Shown: positions 50,029 to 59,482, counted from the first letter of the stretch. The stretch is DNA of 64,000 nt from an uncultured Oscillospiraceae bacterium (GCA_905233385.1 CAJOEH010000001.1:57773-121772), one strand, 5' to 3'. Numbers and translations are program-made. The notes: generated by a model not told the origin, from the letters alone.

Positions 50029-53000
50029 TTATGCGATTTCTCTGTAGAGGAAGGCGACGACCTGCGCTCTCGTGCAGGTGCTGCTCGGACTGAAGGTCGT
50101 GGCGGAGGTGCCGGTGGTCACGCCGGTCTCGCTCGCCCAAAGCACCGCCTTGTAGTAATATGCGTCGGCGCTCACGTCCTTGAAGGGGTTGTTCGCGGTC
50201 TTCGGCGCAGGCTCGCCCGCGTAGCGCCAGAGGAAGGTCACGATCTGCGCTCTGGTGCAGGTGCTGTTGGGGCTGAAGGTCGTGGCGGAGGTGCCCGCGG
50301 TGACGTTATGCTCCACCGCCCAGAGGACTGCCTTATAATAGTATGCGTCGGAGGGAACGTCCTTGAAGGGATTGTCGCTGCCCGACGGCTCCGGCTGTCC
50401 GGCGGCACGCCAGAGGAAGGTCACGACCTGCGCTCTCGTGCAGCCCTGATTCGGGCTGAACGTGTTGGCGCTCGTGCCGGCGGTAACGCCGTAGTAGACC
50501 GCCCAGTCGATCGCGTCGTGCGCCCAGTTGCCTTTTTCCGGCATGTCCTTAAAGATCCTGCCCGGACAGTTTGTCGCGTCGGTGCAGGGCAGCGGACTGC
50601 CTGCGCCCTCGGCGGAGATTTCGACGTGCGCGGCGATTTCCCCCGCCTTGTCGCGGATGGCGCCGTCAAGCAGGGCGGCGTCGGGCGGCGCGACGACGGC
50701 ACAGTTATGCAGCGTCAGCGCGTCGACGCCCTCCACCGTGCCGCAGGTCATGTCGACCGCGTTCAGATAGAGCTGCTTGCAGGGGCCCGCAACGCCCTTC
50801 GCGGGCGTTTGGACGTCGATGGAAATCGTATAGATTTCCAGTCTGCCGCAGTCTGCGCGGATGCCGGCGCCGCTGCCCTTGAGGGTCAGCGCCGGCGCCT
50901 TGGAGATGCCGGTGTACGAATCAATGTAATCGTAGCCCTTGAGCTTCGCGTTCGCCGTCAGCTCGATCACCGCGTCCGCGCCGGACTCCAGCGTGACGGG
51001 ACCGACGAAATAGACGTTCAGCCCGTCGACGCCGCTGCGGATGCACGGCTCGGACGGGGAAGCGCAGCCGTTCCATACGTAGAGGATGCCCTCGTCGGGA
51101 TCGTAAATGAAATTGCCGTCGCCGAGCACGTCGCCGCAGTTGGAGGAGGTGACCTGCTCGCCCCCGATCCACAGATCGTAGGGGGCGTTTGCGGTCGGAT
51201 CGCGCTCAATGCGGAGCATACCGGTGACCGCCTTGCCGTCCGGCGTGCAGATGCCGAGATTCATCGGCTGCGCGTCCTCGGGGTAGGCGACCTTGCAGCC
51301 GCGCAGCGTCACGCCGCCCGAGAAGAGGTTGATCGCGCTCTGCTCGACGCCGTTCATCACGATCTTACAGTCCCGAATCTCCAGCCAGCAGCCCTCGCCG
51401 TAGCCGTCGATACCGCGGACGACGTGATCGACGTAGAGGTCCAGATCAAACAGCAGCACGCCGACGTTTGTGGCGCGGACGGAGATTGCGGCGCTGCCGT
51501 CGCCGCAGCGCAGGGTATGGTTGTCGCCGTCCACGGAAAGGCTTGCCCTTGCGACGATTGTCGCGCCGCCGAGAGACAGCAGATTGCAGTCGTCGGTCAG
51601 GACGATCCGCAGATCGTCGATCTCGCTGTCGATCATATCAGCTACGCAGGTATAGTCGCCGTTAATGGAAAGAATGTTGGAGTCAGGATTGTAGCGGAAT
51701 ACGCCGTTGCCGAGGACGTCGTTCCTGTTTTTGTCCGTGACCGGAACGTGGTCGATCGTAAGCGCGTATTCCTTGTCCGGTTCGGCAGGCGCTTCGCCTC
51801 TGCCGATGAAAACCTGATCCGCCTTGCCGCCGTCGGCGGCTACGATCGCGCCGTTTTCGATCCTGCCGCCCTTCGGAACGGCGATATAGCAGTCTTTCAG
51901 CGTGATCTCGCCGAAGCCGGAGATCGCCCGATCCAGATACAGCGTTGAGGTCAGCTCGCAGTCCTCGATCTCGAGCTCAGGCGCCGTGCCGCCGGGGTAC
52001 GCCATGCCGCGGATGCCCCAGCATACCAGACGGGGATTGAAGATCCACAGACACTGCGCCTCCGTTTCATAGGTGCGCAGCCAGATCGCGGGAGAATCGG
52101 GCGCGCCGCAGCAGGTCAGACGGTAGTTGCCGCCGATCTGGAAGCTCTTCCAGCTCGAGATGACCTCGCCTGCGCGGCTGGTCAGCACGGAGTTTTTATC
52201 GGCGAAAATCCAGAGATCCGGACTCTTGTTTTCGATCATCGTGCCGAGGCAGGTATAGTCGCCGTTGATATGCAGGGCGTTGTTGTTCAGATCGTAGCGG
52301 AACACGCCGTTGTTCAGAACGTCGTCCTTGTTGCCGTAGGTGACGGGGATGCCGTCGATCTCCAGATCGAAGAACGGCGCGTTGTTCTCAAAGTGCAGCT
52401 CGTCGGAGATGGTGTTGTCCTTGCAGCGGAATTCGCCGTTCGAGTATTTCACGCCCTCGGGTCCGACCAATTTCGTGTCGGCGAGGAAAACGCCCTCCGT
52501 GAAGCCGACGATCGCGGCGCGGTCAACGTCGATATCGAGGTCGCTGCCGCGGATGGTCAGCTTGGAGCCCTCCGAGCCGGCGATGCCGAAGAAGCCGCCG
52601 ATCTCCACAGACGCGGTGGAAATGGTGAGGTCTGCGCCGCCGCGCATCGTGATCGCGTTGCCTTCGCCCGACCACAGCTCGAGCTGATAGTTGCCGAGGA
52701 TCGTCGTGTCGCCGCTCAAATCAAAGACGGAATTGTTCACGCCGACCACGCCGAGGTGCGCCTTGTTGAACGGACGGATGGTGAGACCGTTTTCGTGGCT
52801 CTCGACCATCGGGCCGTCGCCGTACGCCATTTCGCCCGTGATGTAGAGCGTCTTGTTCTCCGACACGTAGGAGGCGTCGCCGGTGCCGAGAATGTCGTCC
52901 TTGTTCCAGTCGTAGACGCGCACGCCGCCGACTACGAGCTGATAGTAGGGCGTTCTGCCCTGAATCAGCAGCTTCTGCGCCGGATTGCCGTCGGCGTCTG

Positions 53001-53610
53001 TGATCCGGTCGTCCCGGACGACCGCGCCCGTCGGCGCCACGACGTCCGCGTCGTACAGATAGATGCCGCTGTCGAATGTGTCTATGCCCGCATACGCGTA
53101 GAGCGTCGCGTCGATGACGACCAGCTTCGCCGCGCCGCCGCCGCAGGTGACGGCGCAGTCGCTGTCATAGATCGCGGTGTAGCCTTTGGTGAAAGTCAGA
53201 CGCACGTTGCTGTCCACAAACATGCCCTTATCGAGCGTCAGATCGCCGTCGCCGGTGATCTTCGTGTTCGCGCCGAGGCGGAAGGAATACGTCCCGGTGG
53301 TGCTGAGCGTCGTCGCCTTCCAGACGGAGATCGTCAGGTCGTAGATGCTGCGGTTGTGAATGAGATATTCGTCTTCCGACTTCGGGGTGAAGTCGTACGC
53401 GCCGCCCAGAAGAAAGAGCGTCTTGAGGCCCGGCTCGTAAGCAAACATGCCGTTGCCGAGGATGTCGCCCGCGTTCTCCTCCGTGACGGGAACGCCGCAG
53501 ACGGTCAGTCCGTAGTCCGCCGCGCTCGCGGGCGTACGCAGCGCGGGCAGAACGCCCAGCACCAGCGCGACCGCCAGCAGCAGGGATAGCAGGGATTTGA
53601 TCCGCTTCAT
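50029..53610 (-). CDS. SLH surface protein 3 (five shared modules)
   Basis: 1193 residues; AAGGAGG precedes the ATG. Signal peptide KRIKSLLSLLLAVALVLGVLPAL. Five copies of the shared module begin at YGLTVCGVPVTEENAGDILG, YQLVVGGVRVYDWNKDDILG, FDLEIDGIPVTYGNKDDVLN, YALTIDHVPVTDKNRNDVLG and YDLWIGGEQVTSSNCGDVLG. Each has an F/SYD...LxIxG strand and beta-helix-like alternation. The C-terminus has three SLH domains (each with T-R-A-Q-[IV]-V-[TA]-F-L) and lacks the MNP end of its paralogues. It is the first gene of a unit that continues into the response regulator gene. Confidence 0.88.
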   Translation of the reverse strand: MKRIKSLLSLLLAVALVLGVLPALRTPASAADYGLTVCGVPVTEENAGDILGNGMFAYEPGLKTLFLLGGAYDFTPKSEDEYLIHNRSIYDLTISVWKATTLSTTGTYSFRLGANTKITGDGDLTLDKGMFVDSNVRLTFTKGYTAIYDSDCAVTCGGGAAKLVVIDATLYAYAGIDTFDSGIYLYDADVVAPTGAVVRDDRITDADGNPAQKLLIQGRTPYYQLVVGGVRVYDWNKDDILGTGDASYVSENKTLYITGEMAYGDGPMVESHENGLTIRPFNKAHLGVVGVNNSVFDLSGDTTILGNYQLELWSGEGNAITMRGGADLTISTASVEIGGFFGIAGSEGSKLTIRGSDLDIDVDRAAIVGFTEGVFLADTKLVGPEGVKYSNGEFRCKDNTISDELHFENNAPFFDLEIDGIPVTYGNKDDVLNNGVFRYDLNNNALHINGDYTCLGTMIENKSPDLWIFADKNSVLTSRAGEVISSWKSFQIGGNYRLTCCGAPDSPAIWLRTYETEAQCLWIFNPRLVCWGIRGMAYPGGTAPELEIEDCELTSTLYLDRAISGFGEITLKDCYIAVPKGGRIENGAIVAADGGKADQVFIGRGEAPAEPDKEYALTIDHVPVTDKNRNDVLGNGVFRYNPDSNILSINGDYTCVADMIDSEIDDLRIVLTDDCNLLSLGGATIVARASLSVDGDNHTLRCGDGSAAISVRATNVGVLLFDLDLYVDHVVRGIDGYGEGCWLEIRDCKIVMNGVEQSAINLFSGGVTLRGCKVAYPEDAQPMNLGICTPDGKAVTGMLRIERDPTANAPYDLWIGGEQVTSSNCGDVLGDGNFIYDPDEGILYVWNGCASPSEPCIRSGVDGLNVYFVGPVTLESGADAVIELTANAKLKGYDYIDSYTGISKAPALTLKGSGAGIRADCGRLEIYTISIDVQTPAKGVAGPCKQLYLNAVDMTCGTVEGVDALTLHNCAVVAPPDAALLDGAIRDKAGEIAAHVEISAEGAGSPLPCTDATNCPGRIFKDMPEKGNWAHDAIDWAVYYGVTAGTSANTFSPNQGCTRAQVVTFLWRAAGQPEPSGSDNPFKDVPSDAYYYKAVLWAVEHNVTAGTSATTFSPNSTCTRAQIVTFLWRYAGEPAPKTANNPFKDVSADAYYYKAVLWASETGVTTGTSATTFSPSSTCTRAQVVAFLYREIA

Positions 53611-53648
53611 ATCTTTGTCCTCCTTTTTAGTATAATACTCCGTTTACT

Positions 53649-53692
53649 ATTATAGGAGGCGCGGCGGCAGGTGTCTATCCGCCATTTGGCGG
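53649..53692 (-). promoter_or_regulatory. Promoter and palindromic box of SLH gene 3
   Basis: Minus strand: palindrome CCGCC-AAAT-GGCGG (53679-53692), -35 TAGACA (53672-53677), 17-base spacer, perfect TATAAT (53649-53654). Confidence 0.88.
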
Positions 53693-53734
53693 GTTTTTCG
53701 AAAAATGCGGAATGCGGAATTAGGAATGCGGCGG

Positions 53735-54050
53735 GGCAAAGCCTTCCCCCGGAGGGGAAGGTGGCATCGGGCGTCTCACGCAAGCCCGATGACGGATGAG
53801 GTGTAGCCGCAGCGTCATTTTTGCTGCTGTGTTTTTCGGAAGCGCCACCTCATCAGTCATCGCCGGCTGAAGCCGTCGCTGACAGCTTCCCCTCAAGGGG
53901 AAGCCTTTCCCAACGGTGTCATTGCGAGCCGCCGACAGGCGGCGTGGCAATCCATCCGTCGCAGTCATGAACGTTGTTTTTATCGCACAGCGTAAGGCTC
54001 CCTTGTGCAAAGGGAGCTGTCAGCGCAGCTGACGGAGGGATTGAAGGCGG
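53735..54050 (+). repeat. Intergenic cluster of palindromic repeats
   Basis: No credible gene lies in the 53693-54067 stretch. It holds several palindromes: CCTTCCCC/GGGGAAGG (53743-53760), CATCGGGC...GCCCGATG around 53765-53793, CTTCCCCTCAAGGGGAAG (53887-53904), GCCGCC-GACA-GGCGGC (53928-53943), and a CTCCCTTGTGCAAAGGGAG/GTCAGCGCAGCTGAC pair (53998-54034). They look like worn interspersed repeats; an open frame across them on the minus strand is an artefact. Confidence 0.6.
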
Positions 54051-54059
54051 AAAAGTAGC

Positions 54060-54090
54060 GAGAAAAAGCGGGTGCCCGATGGGCACCCGC
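54060..54090 (-). terminator. Terminator of the sensor kinase operon
   Basis: A 10-bp stem (54068-54077 with 54081-54090, loop GAT); the minus strand continues TTTTTCTC. Confidence 0.85.
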
Positions 54091-54096
54091 AAGGTG

Positions 54097-55344
54097 TTAT
54101 AGGATTGACAGCCGGAAGCGCGGCGCGCTTTCCAGCTCCATGCGGCAGCCGGCGTTCGCCGCGGCGAGCCGCAGGGATTGCAGACCGCCGCTGGGAACGA
54201 CCTCGCCCGCCGGCGGCACGCCGTCGTTCACGATTTCGAAGCAGTTCTCGGAGATCGTGACTTCCAGACGGCTGCCGTGCGCATGCTTGACGGCGTTGGC
54301 GGCGCATTCCGCGATCGCCTGCCCCAAAAGCAGCCGCAGCGCCCTGTCCCGGGGCGGCGTGCCGGTGATGCTGACCTCTACGCCGAAGCCGGCGGCAGTT
54401 TGCAGGGCAGCGTCGACGTCCTGCTCCTGCGCCTCCGTTTCCGACCGCAGGGAAACGTTGAGCTGTTCCAGCAGCAGCCGCAGCGTCTGCGGATCGCTGC
54501 ACTCCGGATGCTCCAGATGGTATTTGCCCATCAGAAGCGCGCTGCCCAGCTGATCGTGGACCGTCGTGCGGGCGGCGAGCAGCTCCTGCCGCACGACCAG
54601 TTCCTCCTGCTCCTGCCGGTAGTGTTTCAGACGCTGCTGCAGTTCTTTCAGGCGTTCGTTTTTCTCGTTCATCTCCGCCGTCTTCCGATACTGCTCGGTG
54701 ACGTCCTCGCAGGTGATCTGGACGCGCTTCTGCCCGTCCATCGTCAGTTCCGTCCGCTCCGCGAGCAGCACCGCGCCGTCGTCCAGGCGCAGCAGATACT
54801 GCTCGCCCTGCCGGACGCCGCGCGCAGTGACCGCCTGCCACAGCGCGTCCGCGCCGGAATAGATACTGCCGGTCAGCGCGCGCAGATACTCGTTCATTTT
54901 GAGGTTGGACAGCAGAATCAGTCCGCTTTCGTCGGAAATGCAGATGCCGGTCGGCAGCAGATCGACCGTCTGCTTGACCGCCTGCGCCGAGGGGTGACTG
55001 CGCGCGAAGCGCACGATCCTGAAGATATGGAGCCCAAGCAGCAGCGCGGAGAGGATCTCCACGCCGAGCACCGCCGCGTAGGGCTGACCCATCAGCCATT
55101 GGACTGCCGCGGGATATTCGCGCGCGTAGGGCAACCAGTCGATCCGGTACGCGCCGTCGAACAGCAGGGTCAGAAGGCAAAGGTCAAAAACCACATGCAG
55201 TGCGCACAGCAGGATCGGCAGCACCCCGCGCCGCTGCGATACGGTCAGAAGCAAAACGCACAGCGATCCGATCAGAAGCAGCATGGCGGCGAGCCGCAGT
55301 CCGACGCCGAACGGCTGCATCAGGATTTCAGAGACCGTTCTCAT
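54097..55344 (-). CDS. Sensor histidine kinase, HisKA_3/NarX-like
   Basis: 415 residues. Three or four membrane helices occupy about residues 15-35, 42-63 and 86-112. A PAS-like domain (120-220; LLPTGICISDESGLILLSN) is followed by a coiled coil and the dimerisation/phospho-acceptor helix with H263 in RTTVHDQLGSALL, the HisKA_3 pattern. The ATPase N-box is AECAANAVKHAHG (N350), and a short SGGLQSLRLAA region stands for the G-box. This kinase class phosphorylates NarL/LuxR regulators, matching the regulator gene 4 kb downstream. GGAGG precedes the ATG. It overlaps the upstream membrane protein gene by four bases. Confidence 0.88.
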   Translation of the reverse strand: MRTVSEILMQPFGVGLRLAAMLLLIGSLCVLLLTVSQRRGVLPILLCALHVVFDLCLLTLLFDGAYRIDWLPYAREYPAAVQWLMGQPYAAVLGVEILSALLLGLHIFRIVRFARSHPSAQAVKQTVDLLPTGICISDESGLILLSNLKMNEYLRALTGSIYSGADALWQAVTARGVRQGEQYLLRLDDGAVLLAERTELTMDGQKRVQITCEDVTEQYRKTAEMNEKNERLKELQQRLKHYRQEQEELVVRQELLAARTTVHDQLGSALLMGKYHLEHPECSDPQTLRLLLEQLNVSLRSETEAQEQDVDAALQTAAGFGVEVSITGTPPRDRALRLLLGQAIAECAANAVKHAHGSRLEVTISENCFEIVNDGVPPAGEVVPSGGLQSLRLAAANAGCRMELESAPRFRLSIL

Positions 55345-57023
55345 ACCGCGCCTCCCTTCCCTGCCCGAAGGGTCAGATAGAGTAGACCGTCCTCGTTCGA
55401 CGCCTCCGCAGCAGCAGAAAGCGCTGGCAGATCAAACGGCTGCTCGCAATCCGTCATCAGCCGCAGGCCCTCGTCCGTCAGGAGAATGAGCAGGTGCCGC
55501 GCCCGGTCTGCGAACGCCTCGGCAAGGCGCTCAAAGCTGTCGTACAGCACGGCGGCCTCCGCGTTGGAAAACGTCCGCTTGGCTTTTTGCTCCGCCGAGG
55601 CGTCTACGCCGCATAGACAAAGAAAACGGGAGGATTCCTCCAAAGCGAGATACAGTTCCGTTGCCGTGACGGTATCGCGCTCGGCGGCTTGCAGGACGAA
55701 ATTGGTTTTGCGCTTGATGTAAGCGTTCATCAGCAGGATCTTCGCCAGCGTCTCCGCGTAATCCTCGCGTTCCGGCTGCAGCCGCTGCAGCAGCGCGGCG
55801 ATCGCCTGCTGCGTTTCTTGCACCGAGGCGTCCGCCTCGGCATAGAGACGGTTGCGCGTATCGACGCGCAGACGCTCTTCCGCCTGCTCCGTCTCATAGC
55901 GCAGCAGGTCGTTTTCCGTCTCCAGCACCTCGTTGGCGTCCGCGAGCGCGCGGTTGAGCGCCTGCAGGGTGCTCTCATCGCCCGTCCAGAAGGCGTAGCC
56001 GGAGGAAATGCGCTTGCCGGAGAGCCGCGTGTGCCCGTCTAAGAGCTGCGGCGCGGTCAGCGCCGCGGTTCGCGCGTCCGCGTCCGCCGCGACCGCGCTC
56101 GCGGTGCGGTAGACGGTGCGCTGCGCGGGATCGGTGATCTCGGCGGGCAGCTGCATCTGCCCGAAATAATCGATGTAGTTTTCATTAAAGGGGATGAGAC
56201 GGCTGCGGATGCAGCTCTCGAATATGCCGAGCATGCAGAAGGTGGCCGCGTCCGGAAAGGTCCACGGCGACGCCAGCATCGCCCGGCTCAGGGGGCGATC
56301 CGCCAGCGTCAGGATGGCGAGCATCCCGAGCAGAATCAGAGAAGGAAGCAGCGTCTTTCTGCCGCTGTGCCTGCGCCGGTCGGCCAACGCGAGCAAGACC
56401 AGACCCAGAATGACGCAGACGATCACGAAACCGTAGGTAATATACCAGAGCGGTCCAAGAGTGTAGGAATTCCAGACGCCGCCCTGCACCTCCGTCCCGA
56501 TCGGGATGAACATCCACTTATGCAGGTCGTTCGTCGCCACCAGCAGGGAAATCACCGCCGCCGCGATCAGTGTCAGACGGATCTGCGTCTTCCGTCCGCG
56601 CCGCTCCGGCTCCATACACAGGCAGGTCGCCAGAAACAGCGCGGGGATGAACGCCATCGGCACGTAGAAGGCATACCAGCAGAAGTGCTCCAGCAGAGAG
56701 GCGTACACCGCGAGCCGGTACTTGACGGAGCGGATCAGCAGGAACAGGAGCATCATCCCGCCGGCGGCGAGGATAAAGCGCCGCGCGGGCGAGGGCAGCA
56801 GCCGCGTGTAGACCGACTGCGTCCACCACAGCAGCAGGGCGCAGTAGATCGCGAGGTTCAGCACGAACAGAAGCGTGCTGCTGAATGCCGGCAGCGCGGA
56901 ACCCGCAGCCGTGCCGAGTTCTTCCAAATACGCGTTGCACAGACGGTCCAGTACGTGCAGCACGCCTGCGAGAACGATCCAACCCACAAACAGCGGCAGC
57001 CGCCATTTTCCGCCTTTTTTCAT
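55341..57023 (-). CDS. Multi-pass membrane sensor-like protein, partner of the kinase
   Basis: 560 residues. About seven to eight hydrophobic helices fill residues 8-285, in a layout like the 7TM sensor of some histidine kinases. The remaining ~275 residues are soluble, with a long coiled coil (ALNRALADANEVLETENDLLRYETEQAEERL) and a segment LLMNAYIKRKTNFVLQAAE that resembles the structural part of a dimeric kinase core. I see no phospho-acceptor histidine in a kinase motif and no ATPase N/G boxes, so it is probably a non-catalytic receptor or adaptor. It is coupled to the kinase gene by a four-base overlap. GGAGGGAG precedes the ATG. Confidence 0.75.
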   Translation of the reverse strand: MKKGGKWRLPLFVGWIVLAGVLHVLDRLCNAYLEELGTAAGSALPAFSSTLLFVLNLAIYCALLLWWTQSVYTRLLPSPARRFILAAGGMMLLFLLIRSVKYRLAVYASLLEHFCWYAFYVPMAFIPALFLATCLCMEPERRGRKTQIRLTLIAAAVISLLVATNDLHKWMFIPIGTEVQGGVWNSYTLGPLWYITYGFVIVCVILGLVLLALADRRRHSGRKTLLPSLILLGMLAILTLADRPLSRAMLASPWTFPDAATFCMLGIFESCIRSRLIPFNENYIDYFGQMQLPAEITDPAQRTVYRTASAVAADADARTAALTAPQLLDGHTRLSGKRISSGYAFWTGDESTLQALNRALADANEVLETENDLLRYETEQAEERLRVDTRNRLYAEADASVQETQQAIAALLQRLQPEREDYAETLAKILLMNAYIKRKTNFVLQAAERDTVTATELYLALEESSRFLCLCGVDASAEQKAKRTFSNAEAAVLYDSFERLAEAFADRARHLLILLTDEGLRLMTDCEQPFDLPALSAAAEASNEDGLLYLTLRAGKGGAV

Positions 57024-57150
57024 CCGCGTCTCCCTCCTTCCTCTCTTAAGTCGGATTATAACATATTGATTCTACCGCATCCGTCCCCCGAAATCAATGC
57101 CGTATTCCTTTTTTACGAAATGAACCGCCCTGCGCCGCCTTTGTATACTT

Positions 57151-57178
57151 CAACAGCCACGGGCTTCCGTGGCTGTTG
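57151..57178. terminator. Hairpin between the AraC gene and the sensor operon
   Basis: A perfect 12-bp stem (57151-57162 with 57167-57178, loop GCTT). No T-run follows on the minus strand, where the AraC-type gene ends, so its role as a terminator is uncertain. Confidence 0.45.
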
Positions 57179-57197
57179 TCATTTTCGTTATCATCCC

Positions 57198-58106
57198 CTA
57201 TTGGTGAAGAGAGTCAGGTTTTATTCTTACCGGCACCCAGATCGCACTGTGGTAATCCGGGTCGGTCTTTTCACCGTTGACACAGTCATACCACTCTACG
57301 CTGGCATTTCCATACAGCTCGTACTCCGGATTGCCGGGGAGCCATTCCTGAAAGATCCGGGTGTTTACGGCCTGGAGCGCTTCCGGGAGCGGTCCGATAC
57401 ATTGAAACACCGCCCAGTCACAGCGTGGAAATTCATAGACGACCATGCCTTCCGGCACGTCTCCGCCTGTGTATTTCCCGGCAATGAGATAGCGGAACTT
57501 CCCGCCTCCTATATCATCGATACAGACGCCATACTCACCGATGCAGTTGTCCACCAGCGCCTGCTCATAGGGATTCGCAGGTGCATTTCCGGCATATACG
57601 TTGCATGCATACTTCTCGCATATCTCATCCCAGTACTTGGGGATTTCGGCATATGCGCTCTCATTGTCAAACACCTTCTGAAAGCCGATGACCTTGAACG
57701 GAAACATCGGTGTGATCTTGTAGTCCATCTGCTTTCCTCCTTGAACGGATAATTTGATTTTCAGGGGAAGGAAGGCGTTGATCGAGGCTCCGTTACGCAC
57801 CTGTGAAGGCGTTGCGCCGTGGAAACGGGAAAAGGCTTTCGTGAAGCTCTCCGGCGTTTCATAACAGTAACGAAGCGCAATATCGATCACTTTCTCCTTC
57901 GTTTCCTTCAGGTCAAGCGCCGCCAGATACAGTCTGCGGTTTCGGATGTATTCTCCGATCCCATAGCCCGTCATCAGCGAAAACCCCTTCTGAAGAAAAA
58001 AGGGGGAAAGATACACGTGGTCGGCAACATCCTGCGCACTGATATTGTCTTCCAGATGTTTCTCCATGTAATCGATCGCGGTGCGAATGCTGGTAAGCCA
58101 CTCCAT
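57198..58106 (-). CDS. AraC-family regulator with GyrI-like effector domain
   Basis: 302 residues from the ATG at 58106; GGAG lies 9 bases upstream, whereas the ATG at 58115 abuts it. Residues 1-110 carry two AraC helix-turn-helices (LEDNISAQDVADHVYLSPFFLQKGFSLMTG and VIDIALRYCYETPESFTKAFSRFHGATPSQVR). Residues ~125-302 form a GyrI/SOUL-like small-molecule-binding domain (FPFKVIGFQKVFDNESAYAEIPKYW, GKYTGGDVPEGMVVYEFPRCDWAVFQC). Such regulators often respond to drugs or other hydrophobic compounds. No target gene is adjacent on either side. Confidence 0.9.
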   Translation of the reverse strand: MEWLTSIRTAIDYMEKHLEDNISAQDVADHVYLSPFFLQKGFSLMTGYGIGEYIRNRRLYLAALDLKETKEKVIDIALRYCYETPESFTKAFSRFHGATPSQVRNGASINAFLPLKIKLSVQGGKQMDYKITPMFPFKVIGFQKVFDNESAYAEIPKYWDEICEKYACNVYAGNAPANPYEQALVDNCIGEYGVCIDDIGGGKFRYLIAGKYTGGDVPEGMVVYEFPRCDWAVFQCIGPLPEALQAVNTRIFQEWLPGNPEYELYGNASVEWYDCVNGEKTDPDYHSAIWVPVRIKPDSLHQ

Positions 58107-58254
58107 TACCTGCATCTCCTTTCCTTGATGGGATCATTATATCCTGTGATAAAGAAATCGTCTTGTCTTTTTCTGTTCAGATTTGTCCACTTGAATTGTA
58201 CCAAATAAGCGAAAGCGAAGCAACACGACTGATGGATTAGGAAATACATAACCC

Positions 58255-58282
58255 GTGCCCGCCGACGAAAATCGGCGGGCAC
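58255..58282 (-). terminator. Hairpin after the HipA-like gene
   Basis: A perfect 11-bp stem (58255-58265 with 58272-58282). The tail is weak. Nothing else is recognised in 58107-58321. Confidence 0.5.
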
Positions 58283-58321
58283 ATCTTTGGGAGAAGCGTA
58301 ATTGTTTTCGAAATATGATGT

Positions 58322-59482
58322 TTAGCGGTAAAAACGCTCTTGCAGAAGTCTCGTTTTCTTTTGATAGCCCAGCAGGATCGAATCAATCGGCACGATCAGC
58401 TCGTCTGCAGCATAGATGCTGCGCAATTCCTCCTCGCTCGGAAGACTTTTCAAGTCCAGGATTTCCGGCATTGTTACATAGTTCAGAAGCTGCGATTCCC
58501 AGCTCCGAAAGCTGTTGACCTCAATTTTCGTCAAATCATCCCGTTCCGGCTTCCGCGGACTGTTCCAGAACATAGAATTGCCGGAGTCAAAAACCGGTGC
58601 CATAGCGACAAACCGAAGCGTTTCCGTATCCCGCAGCACGCCGAAATTGTTCAAATGCCGGTCTACATTCGTTAACGCGAAATCCGTTAGGATCTGATAC
58701 TCCAAAAACGGTCTTGTCACCGTCTCCGGAATACCGCGAGCTTCACAGATGCGGATGAAATGCTCGTATACGGACACTGCATTATCTCTATTTTCAGACT
58801 GCACTACGTCGATTGCCGGTACAAACTCCAGCGTTTCGGAACAAAAATCCTCACAGATGCAGCCGTATTGACCGCTCTCTTCCAGTCGATACGGCAAGTA
58901 CGCAACATACGGCATTTTCGCCTGTTTTTTATGCAGCAGCGTCGCCGCGACTTCATTCAGGCTCTCTTGACTGTTGGCGCCGTGGTTTCCTTTGATCAGC
59001 ATCCGCTTGCCGTGGGAAATGATCCACGCCTTTTTCAGATCGCCCTGCAGTGACGAGCCAGGAGAATAGGAGGACGCGTGGGCGATCGGCAAATCCCCAA
59101 CGACTTGAGTAAAACACAACTCTCCCACGGGGTCACGGAAATCATTGGAGAATAAGCTCACGTCCGACCATCTCAGTTCCGTGTCGACGGGTTTGATCCA
59201 ATAGTGGTCGGTCAGACTTAACCCGAGATTTCGCACCAGATAGGCCTGCGGCGTGGGCAGCCCGATCTGTTCCAGGAAATGCTGGACGATGCCCTGCGAA
59301 ACGGGAACGGCACGCCGCTGCCACCAGCTCCGCAGCTCGTCCGGCGATTTGCGTCCGCCGAGAGGCAGCAATTCCGGTTGCGTTTTCGGCGAAACCCGCA
59401 GCATCGCGCCGGTCACACCGTCGATCGTAACCGAAGCGACCACGTCGTCTTTGTGCATCAGGTAGTATGCCAGTTCGCTCAC
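58322..59482 (-). CDS. HipA-like serine/threonine kinase (toxin-like)
   Basis: 386 residues from the GTG at 59482, which overlaps the upstream stop (GTGA) and has GGAG nine bases upstream; an ATG three codons earlier is the alternative. HipA-type kinase marks are seen: the activation/phosphate region SYSPGSSLQGDLKKAWII, KRMLIKGNHG (ATP lysine strand), catalytic loop DFALTNVDRHLNNFGVL, and APVFDSGNSMF with the metal-binding aspartate. HipA proteins phosphorylate aminoacyl-tRNA synthetases and slow growth; this is a shorter relative lacking the usual N-terminal Couple_hipA block. It is coupled to an XRE antitoxin-like gene. Confidence 0.82.
   Translation of the reverse strand: MSELAYYLMHKDDVVASVTIDGVTGAMLRVSPKTQPELLPLGGRKSPDELRSWWQRRAVPVSQGIVQHFLEQIGLPTPQAYLVRNLGLSLTDHYWIKPVDTELRWSDVSLFSNDFRDPVGELCFTQVVGDLPIAHASSYSPGSSLQGDLKKAWIISHGKRMLIKGNHGANSQESLNEVAATLLHKKQAKMPYVAYLPYRLEESGQYGCICEDFCSETLEFVPAIDVVQSENRDNAVSVYEHFIRICEARGIPETVTRPFLEYQILTDFALTNVDRHLNNFGVLRDTETLRFVAMAPVFDSGNSMFWNSPRKPERDDLTKIEVNSFRSWESQLLNYVTMPEILDLKSLPSEEELRSIYAADELIVPIDSILLGYQKKTRLLQERFYR

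Noticed and set aside
49423..51948. A long plus-strand frame crossing the response regulator and SLH gene 3
   Set aside because: It spans two well-supported minus-strand genes and their gap, with no start signals.
53720..54010. A 96-codon frame in the repeat-rich gap
   Set aside because: It consists of translated palindromes and lacks a ribosome binding site.
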